Positions 1 through 10,046 of a stretch of 64,000 nucleotides of DNA are shown here, one piece after another. Position 1 is the stretch's first letter. Each line of letters starts with the position of its first letter. Position numbers and translations under genes: made by a program. Under the pieces are notes generated by a model. That model did not search any database, was not told the origin of the DNA, and worked only from the letters and a program-made list of their open reading frames with translations. This DNA comes from Dioscorea cayenensis subsp. rotundata (lineage: Eukaryota > Streptophyta > Magnoliopsida > Dioscoreales > Dioscoreaceae). The stretch covers positions 186,001-250,000 of the forward strand of contig NC_052492.1 in NCBI RefSeq assembly GCF_009730915.1, read 5' to 3'.

Positions 1-62
1 ACAACACTTCACTTCATTCAGTCATTGTATGAAAAAGATTAAAAGAGTGAAGTGATTGTTCA

Positions 63-928
63 ATGGCGAAAACTTCAAATGATAAGAATGGAAATGGAAA
101 GAGAAAACAATGGACAAGTGAGGAAGACAAGGCACTAACAGACTACGTCACAATACATGGAATTGGTCCCAGTTGGAAGAGTCTGGCACAAAATGCAGGT
201 GTTTAATTCTTTTAAACTAATAAAACTCTTCATTAATAATCATATAACATGTAAACCATACAAACAGTTGAGTGATTTTAACTGCTGACATATTTATGAC
301 TATCTTCAAACAAGAAATGGTTCATCATACTGCTATGAAATTAAAGATTTTTAAGATTTCAGGTCTCAAGCGATGCGGACGGAGCTGCCGTGCCCGGTGG
401 CTGAACTACCTGAACCCCGGGATCAAACATGGAGCATTTACTGAAGAAGAAGATGACATGATATGTAATCTCTTCAAGCAGTTGGGAAGCAGGCAATCTA
501 ACAATTTTCTTTATCACCATTTCTTGTTATTCAATTCAATTCAATCTGATTGCATCCATTGACATGATAATTTGTGGTGTTTGCATGGCATTAGTTGGTC
601 AGTGATTGCTACATACCTACCAGGAAGGACAGACCAGCACATCAAGAATCACTTCAGAAGCAGACTGAGTAAGAAGCTCATGTTGCCTGGACCAAGTCCT
701 AAGAGCCATGCACTGGTTCCGCAAATAGAATTTGGGTTGCCTGAGAAACCAGGGCTTGATCAACTGCCTGATTTCAAAGAGACGGTGGATTTATTCGTCA
801 TGTCACCGCCTCGCCATCAGTTTCTTGATACTGTTGTTGCTGCAGATGAATTGGCGAGTGACGAATGCTTTGAATGCTTTGACAGTCAGTTCTGGTGGTC
901 ATTAGATGATCACTTGGTTGGTTCTTGA
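63..928 (+). CDS. R2R3-MYB transcription factor (199 aa, 3 exons)
   Basis: Predicted nuclear DNA-binding transcription factor with two MYB repeats. Exons by frame continuity are 63-198, 363-492 and 595-928, giving 199 aa. The exon-2 length of 130 nt and the two intron positions are the classic R2R3-MYB plan. R2 (about residues 16-66) has its three Trp positions and the hallmark [17 protein letters not shown]3 (about 68-116) is unusual: the recognition helix reads [15 protein letters not shown] where most family members have GRTDNDIKNYWNTRL, and its third aromatic is Phe. The C-terminus is short and acidic with no repression motif I recognise. Intron 2 begins GC, not GT (AG|GCAATC). Only 62 bases of upstream sequence are in the window, so the promoter is absent. 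The gene converges on the EXO84 gene, with stop codons about 175 bases apart. The subgroup is not assigned. The family call is sure; the exon 2-3 junction rests on frame and the GC-AG rule. Confidence 0.9.
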
Positions 929-1103
929 TCCATTTTCTGTAGAACATCTACATGAAAAACTTTCACATTATACTAGTAAAAAAGTGACATATATATGTAG
1001 AGAAGATGACTATATGAATGATTATATTGAAAGAAAAAAAAAATTATTGGGGTACTTGAAGAACACATCATTGTTTGCAGAATGCAGATACAGCATGCAA
1101 CAA

Positions 1104-4100
1104 TTAAGTCCACCGAGGACGGGGTGTAGCTGGACCTCGTTTAGTCCTTCCCAAATGCTCTACATTGATGACAGTTCTCGGCCTCTCACGCTTTCGTTTG
1201 GACCGTGGCAATTCATTTAACTTGGTCTTGCTAGCTCTGATATTACCAGCATCATCCTTGTCTTGTTTTTCAGAACTTTCATCATTGATCTTCTCTTTGG
1301 CATTGCCTACAAGCACCTTTTCTTTCTCAATGTCTTCCACCTCTGTCAAGGCTTTTCTGTTGGCACTTTCAGCGATCAGAGTATCAGTGAAGTTTGCTTC
1401 TTTAGAACTTGTTTCACTGGAAACTTCGGTGAGAACAGTGTGAATTTTTTCTGAACTATTTAAGTCAGATATATAGCGGTCTGGATGATCAGTTTCTTTG
1501 GTAAGTTTATCAATTGAAACCAAATTTTCTATATTTGCAAGAGCTAAAGCTGTAGCTTGTACTGATTGAGCTGTCCCAATAGCAAATTCTTCGAACGCAC
1601 CAATAAAGCTCTCCTCAGGAAACACTCTTGTATATGTTTCTTTTGAGTACTCAATTTCACTAGTCTCAACTGCCCCTGTTTTCTCCTCCGTTGCATGAGA
1701 TAAATCCGCATCCACATTATCAGAGACTTCAAGAAGCTTAAACATCATTTCTAGATACTGAGCACCTATAGGCTCTTCCCTCACTGATTCAGAAGCTGTT
1801 TTGTCAACAGATACATCAAAATTCCCCACAAATTCCTCCTCAAGATCAATCAAAAACCTGCTTACGCTTGCCTTTTCAGCGCACTTAATTTCATCAGTCT
1901 CAACTATCCCTGTGTTCCCCCTCGTTTCATCTGATTTCTCAGAAACTTCAAGAATATTGGATTTCAGTTCTAAGTTCATGCCAACACCAAATGATTTCTC
2001 TTTTACTAAATGGACATCTTTCTCAGGTTGAACTGCTATGCTAAATGATTCATCCGGTTTCCCAACAGACTCATACTCAGGAGCAGGCAAAAGCAATTTT
2101 ACAATTTGCTCTATTTTCTCATCAATTTCACTTGTAGAATTGACAACTGTGTTCTCTGAAGTGGCATGAGATACAATGGTATCCAGGTCAGCAGAAACAT
2201 CGAAAAAATCAATTTTCAATGCCTGATCAAGTCTTTCTGTTAAATCTATTAGCACTACTCTTGCTGATTCAGCTGCTCCAAAAGGTTCATGCTTGGAGAA
2301 ATTCAGTATCTCATCAGCATCCTGCTTTTCCACGTCCTCAGCTTCTTCCTTCAGTTTTACAGTTCCATCGTGATCTCTACCTGTGCATTTTACATCTTCA
2401 ACAAAGTGAGAGTGACAAGGGATGTATAAAGCAGTAGAGCTCTCAACAAGGCGCTCAAGTTAACATTTCTACCACCACAGAGAGAGCATTTAGTTGAGTA
2501 CCTGTTGTTTCAATTCTGGTGATATCCTCCTCGGCTGAATCAGCAGATTCACCATCTACTGAACCAACATTATCTCCAGATGGGCTCACATTTACTGCAT
2601 TTTGCGTGAGGTCCTCTTCAGAAGAAACTGCTGTTTCTTCCTTCCTCTCCAACTTCAGCATCTCAAATTCCAGCAGCTTTTCAATCGCTAGTTTGGCAGC
2701 ATTTGAAGACCAATCATCATCAGGTGAAGCATCATCTGCAGCCCCACTGCAAAGAACATCCATTCATGTTTCATGCATCAAAATTGAGCACCTAACTATT
2801 AATAAAAGAAAACAGCCTGATTGAATCAATTTCTATGCTGGTGGAAGCAGCAGAGAAGCAACATTCTCACACAAGATGATGACATAAAAGGACTGTGAAG
2901 TACAGAATGCTAGAACTAGATAACCAATCTCTCCTGATTCATTTCATCGTCAAACAAACTGCTAAAACTGAAAAACGAAGAGGTAACAAATAAAAACTCA
3001 AGATAATTACTTCAACATAAATTATGGATAACATATTACCTTTTCATATCTGATTCACATTCAGCAAATTTATCTTCTATTTGTGCCAATAAATCCATGA
3101 CAGCAGTCAGTAGATCATCTGAAAAGTATCCTCCAAGCCTTGCAACTTCCACAAGGAAATCCACATCTAAATGAAACTGTACCAGAGGGCAGAAAGCAAA
3201 AGCTATAAGTAATTAAATCAGCTTATGGCACGCAAGCAATGATCTATTCGGTATAAAAAGTGTTGGGGTCCAGCCCATTTGTTGGGTTGGATGAATAATT
3301 GGGCTCCAAGTCCATGATGAAAATGAAGCTAGGTCAATATTGGAGAAGATGGAGGGCAAAGAGGTAACTTTACAAGGTGAAAGTTTTCTCATTTCTTGGT
3401 AATGAGAATAGGTTATGTGTGTGATTATAAGTGTAATAATCCTGAAGAAGTGAGAGAGGGAAGAGAAAGAGGGAAAAGAAGGAGAAAAGGCTAGGGCAAG
3501 GAGATCGGACGGCCAAACCTCGCCGGATCTCACTCAAACTCCGGGAGAAGATTCCTTGCAAGAAGCACTATCTATTGATTAGGTTTGATCCTTCTATTTC
3601 TCCCTACTTGTTGTTTGTTAGCCATCTTGATGATGATGATGATGCTTGTCAATGAGAACTCTTCTCTCATGAATGTCTTTGTCCTTGTGCTTATAAACCT
3701 CTAGTTAGCTAGAGAAGATCCATTGTAATTCTTTATTGACCTAGTGGATACATGTTTAAGAGGCTCTAAGGAGTCCCGTGGTTTTTCCCTCGATTTGTAG
3801 GGTTTCCACGCTAAAATCGTTGTCTTGAATCTTTGTTTGTTTGTTCATCTCATTCTAACATGAATGAGGGGTTTGATAGCATTTTATGAGTTGTTTTGAA
3901 GCTTTGAAGCCTTGTAGAACCCTTGGGAGGAACATTGAAGCCTCAAGGAAGACATTGAAGGTTTTTTGCAGCTTATGCGGGCTGCATATGGGCCGCACAA
4001 GATCGCCAATGAGCTTCACGGGGTGTATGCAGGCGCATGAACCCCGTAAGTGAACAGTAAATTGCCAACCCCGTAAGTGAACAGTAAATTGCTACAGTAC

Positions 4101-7100
4101 CAATAGGCAGAAAACCTTACGGGCAACCGTGCGCCCGCATACCAACCGCATAGTTTTGCCAGTGAACTTCACGGGCAAATGTGCGCCCGCATACCGGTCG
4201 CATGTGAACAATAACAGCGAACAGTAATAGTGCTACAGTATATATTGTTACAGTAAATTCTGCAGTTTTTCACTGTTGCATTTCAGGTCAAACCCCCAAC
4301 AAAAAGCTCCAAAACATTGGCAAAATGCAGATTATCACTGATTCCATGCTTCTCCTGTACAATTCTTTACGTATGGAGACCGTAAATACAAAAACTCTTA
4401 TTCTAGGCTGTCCCACATGTACGGACCCAAGTCATAGAGATAAGCACATGAATTTACCACCCCCCACCCCCATGTGGGACTATTTACTTCATTCTTTATA
4501 CAAAATCTTAAATTTAATAAGAATTGGAATTGGGGTATCAGTGTATCACAGCTACAATAAAATGAATTGTTACATAGAATGAATTACTGTTTTAAATAGT
4601 ACAGCACAATTTAATAAGATCACGATTCAATATTTGATAATAACAGCTTAAAGAATAATCAGGAGAATAAATTACCTGTTCAAAACAGCTACAGTGTCCT
4701 GAACCATGCTCAGCGGCTTTCCAGAAATCCAGGTTATTTGAAAGCCAAATAATCATGGTCTTCATCAGTTCCTTTGATAGCTTCTCCAGCATTCCATACT
4801 CATCCTCGAGTATAGACTTCAAAAGTTTTTCTAAATTCCTCATCCGCAAGAAGAAGGCCTGCATTTACAAATAAACAAAAGCAACAAGAATTTCACACAG
4901 ATCATAGAATAAAAACATGATTTTCCCACAAATATAATTAAAAATAATATCAAGATAACAACGGCAGTTGGCTAGGAATAAACAACAGTGAAGTTAAATA
5001 AGATGAATCTTAGCTTAAACGGGACGAATATATAACCTAAAACTGCAGAATATAGGTCCAAGTGTTGAATAATTAATTGCTTGTTAGAGGGGCTTATTAC
5101 TGATCAAATCATAGCATATTCCATGAAAGATAGTGATCAAATAAATTTCTTCCAAACCTTGATTCTCACCAGCACTCACAACATGGTCTCAACTGGACAA
5201 AAAGAAGCATTTTAACAAAAGTAAGCCACTTTTTACATCTACTTTTAACAAATCTAGTCATGCTGTTCTCTCACATAACCTTGTTCTTTAAAAACCATTC
5301 ACTTCATTAACACAATCATGTTGACTCATGATAGTAGTGGCATACGTTTCAAAGCAGACTAGAGCTAAAAAAGATCTACCACTATTATAATTTAGTTTTA
5401 AAAGGGAAACAGCAGTCTGTTTATGGAAAGATCATATTAGAAGGTACAAATATACAATATCTGTTGTTTTGACAAAGTAAATTAAGTGACTTCTTGATGA
5501 AAGAAGAAGCAAACCTGAAAAGCAAAAGAAGGAATCAGGTCAGGTGGCAAGCTAGGCTTGTGTTGAAAATCAACATAAGTTTCCAAAGTCGCTTTCCATC
5601 CATATTCTTCATCTGACATAACAGCACGCACAAAATGCTGGCAAAAATAGTCTCTAAGTTGATTAGAAGCTTCTTCTATAGACAACATACACATGTCAAG
5701 TTCCTTTTCTAGAGAAGGCCCAAGATACTTTAGTAATAGCTCATTACTTGAGGTCCGCATACGATTAAAAATGCCACAGGCAATGCTAGGAAAAAGTTGA
5801 ACAACAGCTGAGGAGGTGACTAAAATTGAAACTTGTTGCAGGAACTCCAGAGCACTGCCCATCCTTGGAAAATCATTTCCTGCGGCATTTGTTCTTTCTG
5901 AAATAGCTTTCTCAAGTGCACCTATATACCCAGAGAAGAGGTCAGCTAGTCCTTCAAGAATTGAGCATTCCATTTGGACAACCACCAATGGGGACACTTC
6001 ATCCACAAATGCCTGCAGAGAAACAATCACAGTCATAACATGTTCACTCTGATAATGATTAGCAATCCAAATAAACTACCATTCTTCTAAGAATAACTTG
6101 GTTCAGGATTAATAGTAAGTCACAAGTATTATTTGGTTGAGCAGAAACAAACAAATTGGGGAAGAGAATATTTAAATAAACTTCAACTATTCATAGAAAG
6201 CTTGAATGAGATTCATAAACCACCTGACAAATAAGAACTAACCAAGAAAAAGCAAGACTTTCGAGACACCATTAGATGCTGCAAATAGGCCACGACACAA
6301 AATAAAAATAAAAATAAATAAACTAAAATAAATACAGAAGAAAGAGATGTTGGTTAACAAGTTTAAAACTAAAAATTTGCATGGTATTGAGGGAGAAAGA
6401 TATCGGTTGAAACAAATTCAGCTGAAACAGTAGCACAAGAACATTAGTAAGCTAATCACCTACATATTGCAGTCAGTTTCAGTAACAACCCCGAGGAGAC
6501 CTCAAATTTGTCTTGACAGAAAATAAACGAGGCCTGATTATCAGTGAAAATGTTTAATACCAATCTACCATCAGTATTATGATATTGTAATAAAAATGGA
6601 TGCCAATGAAAGTTACAAAATTAAATATTAAGATAATCTATCAAACCTGCATTAGTGTAACAAATTTTCTTCCGCTGCCGGAGAGCAGGCAATGGTCCAT
6701 TTTGCCATCTATCCTTCCTATGGAAGAATTGTCTAATGATGTCCCTGATATGAAATATTTGCCCAGAACCCAAGTATCAGTTGTCGCAAATATATTAATA
6801 ACTTTACGCAGATGATCTACATGCATCTGTAATGCCTCTTCCATGCAAGGCCTTATTAATTTTGTCAAATCTGACTGCAAGATGATTCTCTGAGGATTTA
6901 ACAAGGAGCAAAATGAAATAGTAGCTTTCACAGTTTCAACTGCCAGAGGTAAGCCCCCAGACATTTCTGAAATGGATTTGACAAACTTACACAAATTACA
7001 ACTTAACGCTTCAGTTTCTTCCCTGGCCCACTGAATAAGATCTGATGTATAAGGAGATGCTTCACCATACAATAATACAAAACTTCTTGCTGCTTGAGAG

Positions 7101-8665
7101 ATAACAGAGAATACAACTTTTGCAAGTTCCATCATGTATGTACCATGTAAAGAATGTTTTGATGACTGCAGTTCAAGCAGACGATTCGCAAGGCATGAAC
7201 GGTAATACTTGAGTAGTAAGAAATTAGCCCTTTTATCCTCACCCATGGCGCAAAGTCCAGAGAGTGCCTTTTGAAGCTCTGATGGAGCAACTCTTGGGTG
7301 GTCAGCCAGAAAAATTAGTTGCTCAGTGAGCCTGGCCCTTCTGTCTGATATTTCAGAGGCATATGTTGTCAAGTATGGTGAAATATGATCATCTTCCATT
7401 TGCATCCTCCGTAAGTTCACACCTTCCAATTCGAGCACAAGTAGAGCTTCATCTACCTGCCATTCTGAGAGAAGAACATCCAATTTTTCCAAAACATCAT
7501 TCATTCGAGCGCTGGGAGAAGGCAAATCAAGATCTTCCGCTTCTTCAACTTCATTATCTACAGAACCAACAGATTCTATATCAAGGGAGATATTGTTTTC
7601 CAAAACTTGTACAAGCCTTCTTTGGGTTGTAATATGCTGCTTCAAGTTCATTAGCTCACTATCCACAACTCCCAGATCTTTGAAAACCCTGCAGATAAAT
7701 TAAAAGAACCCATCTCTATCAGCAATACATAAGGAAACATATGCTTAGAGGTTGATCTCATTACAACACGCTCGTTTTGAAAATGGTCATAATTTAGCAT
7801 CAAACTATGTCCTTACCCAAAGATTTACCAGCCTTTATTATATAAAAAACAAAGAAAAGCTCTCAACCAAGAATGAAGTGTTGGAAATATAGTACCACAT
7901 CGGTTGTGTAATAGAATTGTAATGGGTTTATATATAGGAATAGAGGTTGAGTCACTAAGTCTTGAGACTTTTTGATGTAAAACCCCTAAGCCCATATAGA
8001 GCCCATATAGGGCCCACTAGTACCAAAATATAAAAATCTAACATGAAGACTATCCACTTATTAAGTAACAATGGTGTATTTAGTCCAAAAACCGATCAAT
8101 CAACATAACAAATTCCGAATAAAATTCTCATTATGCTAGAGCATGATATAACTGCAGATAAAAAGTAGAATGTTGGTATTGCACCAAATCAAAGCTACAG
8201 TTCTCATTCATATATATATATATATATATTACTATAGTGATAAACCTCATGCGTTAAAGATAAAAAGGAACTTCTCATTCATAATTTGTTTCTCTGAAAA
8301 TCATCCTTCCAAAGGCTCTCACCGAACGAAAGTTTGATAATTAGAATAGACATTTTGCAAAAAATCATCTTCTGATACGCTTTTCAACTCAATCAACTCC
8401 GAGCACAATCTCTTTATCCCCTGTAAAAAATCACACAAGGTCACTACTAAAACTAGAGAAAATTTCGGAAAAAACAAAAACCCAAAACCGAACCAAATAG
8501 ATTTTTCTTTTTTTTTAAAAAAAAAGGCACCTTTCCGGTCATGGACTGAGGCTCATCCTCATACTCATCAGAGCTCAAGTCGGAGACAGCCTCCAATTCG
8601 CTTCCTGCGTCGCCATCGTCGTCGTCCAGATCATCAAAAGGCGAACGGAAAGAGCGGGCGGACAT
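1104..8665 (-). CDS. Exocyst complex subunit EXO84-like, with long C-terminal extension
   Basis: Subunit of the exocyst, the complex that tethers secretory vesicles to the plasma membrane; EXO84C-like is my best guess. Exons on the minus strand: 8531-8665, 8323-8420, 6647-7688, 5515-6012, 4676-4858, 3040-3176, 2502-2746, 1104-2380. All frames join, giving 1204 aa. Residues 1-45 are acidic, 46-120 hold the N-terminal heptad region (CSELIELK, LKQHITTQRRL), and about 130-700 match the EXO84 core (VDEALLVLELEGVN, GEDKRANFLLLKYYRSCL, VSPLVVVQMECSILEGL). Residues 780-1204 are an acidic, low-complexity extension ending in a basic tail (RSKRKRERPRT). Family members are usually about 750-800 aa. If the last intron (2381-2501) is kept, translation stops at 2455 and gives 794 aa, close to the usual length. 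The start at 8665 is preferred over an in-frame ATG at 8824, whose extra residues look like leader sequence. Introns 2 and 5 each hold an LTR fossil. Confidence 0.88.
3261..4301. mobile_element. Solo LTR in EXO84 intron 5
   Basis: A 1041-bp sequence begins TGTTGGGGTC and ends CCCCCAACA, so its ends are short inverted repeats of the TG...CA type. It is flanked by a perfect 5-bp target duplication, AAAAG, at 3256-3260 and 4302-4306. No internal coding region is present, so it reads as a solo LTR left after recombination of an LTR retrotransposon. Within it, a block of roughly 30 bp containing CCCCGTAAGTGAACAGTAAA occurs twice near 4045-4095, followed by two variants of a GTGCGCCCGCATACC block. 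The superfamily cannot be told from an LTR alone. The intact duplication suggests a moderately recent insertion. Confidence 0.88.
7879..8043. mobile_element. Small (165 bp) solo LTR, TRIM/SMART-sized, in EXO84 intron 2
   Basis: A 165-bp sequence starts TGTTGGAAAT and ends TCTAACA, with TG...CA termini and a short terminal inverted repeat. It is flanked by a perfect 5-bp direct repeat TGAAG (7874-7878 and 8044-8048). It contains a CCACATCGGTTGTG block, a pattern I recall near the start of short plant LTRs, and a TATA-like stretch (TTTATATATAGG). The size fits a terminal-repeat-in-miniature (TRIM or SMART) LTR. There is no internal region, so it is a fossil solo LTR. The family is not named. 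Confidence 0.78.
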
Positions 8666-10046
8666 GGCGGGGACACAGAGGAGCTCGGGAGTGAGAATTG
8701 GGAGGGGTTTTTGATGAGGATGGAGGCGATTTGGAGGCTTCGTTCGTCGCTTACCGCCATGACGATGCCTGCTTCGCGATTCTCTCGAGGTCCAAATGGA
8801 ACCATTGGAGCAATCTGAAAACAAATAAAACCCTAATTAATTATTCTAAAATGGCGAAGGCTATTGGCTTTTTCGCGGGAGAATGATTCGCGCCATCTCA
8901 TTCCATCGCCTCAAGATTAGCGACAGTCATGATCTGTGGCCCTTCCGGATGACGTGGCAAGCTCTCATGGATTTTTGTCTATAAAAAAAAATATATTTTT
9001 TTAAAAAATATAGATAAACCACTTAATCATTCAACTAAAAACAATTCAACTAAAAACAAGTCACTGGAAGTGAAATCTAGTAAAAAACAAATAACGGTAA
9101 TAAGAGATAAAATAAATTAGATAAAAAAAGCTGACAACGATGGAAAAAACACCGTTCTCGAGAATGGTGAACACCGGTGCTAACTAGGTTAAATTGATGC
9201 TGACAATAGAGGTGTGTTAGGCTCACTTGTCGCCAAAGCTGGTAGTTCTATGTGGTTAGAAATTCTCTGACTTATAAAAATTAGACTGTACTTGATCTTA
9301 GGCAAAGCATTCTCGAACTCGATTCTAATAGAATCAAGAATTGCATGAAACCAAACAATGAGCATATAATCAATTTGGACAATAAAAGAGAAAACATCTA
9401 AATATCTTTATTTAAATTCTTAAAAAAAGTATTATACCAGAGAAAATTAATTAGCTTAAAAATGTTTTTCAATCAAGTTTTAAAACTTCTACTGTGAAGG
9501 ATGAGCTCCTTCTCATTGAGATTAATGACTTTATTTAAATTATTAAAAAAAGTTTTGAAAAACTACCTTTTTTTTTTAATCAATCACCATTTATCTAGTT
9601 AAGTTTATACTATGTTGATTAGCTTAAAATGTAATAGTTAGGTTAAAAAAGTGATAATTAGGGAAATATGGATTAACTTAACAGGTGATGATTAGGGGTA
9701 GACAGAAGATGAGTTTAAAATTGAAGTGTATGGTGGCCACAAAATGCCTCTCTTATCTAATCAAATTCATATATAAAGCTCACTTAAATTTAATTCTATA
9801 AATTTCACTGCTGATTCAAAACAAATATTAATACATAATAATAATAATTGAAAATAAATAATCTTTTTAAAAAATCTTCCCTTTTTTTTTTTTTTTCCTG
9901 AAAAGATTATTATTGAATCTTTAAATAATCAGGCACTTTCTTCCAATCCAACGGCCCAAATCTTTCCGTTGACCTCCCGCGATCCAACCACAGAACCCGA
10001 CATCGCGGAGGGAGAGAGAGAGAGAGAGAGAGAGGTCCGAGCAGCC
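8666..10046. other. Intergenic region between divergent EXO84 and PSAT1-like genes
   Basis: About 1.4 kb separates two divergently transcribed start codons, so it should hold both promoters. It is very AT-rich from 8980 to 9900 with many A and T runs. A TATATAAA box at 9770-9777 could serve the plus-strand acyltransferase gene, though that would leave a leader of about 240 bases. A (GA)n tract at about 10011-10034 lies in the leader just before the plus-strand ATG. No gene, RNA or clear repeat element is seen. Confidence 0.5.

Noticed and set aside
1165-2437. Several plus-strand frames over the EXO84 last exon
   Set aside because: Shadows of the minus-strand coding exon, which joins in frame to the rest of the gene.
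9969-10046. Upstream in-frame ATG of the PSAT1-like gene
   Set aside because: It adds residues coded by a GA repeat (Glu-Arg) before the hydrophobic anchor; the ATG at 10047 gives the expected N-terminus.
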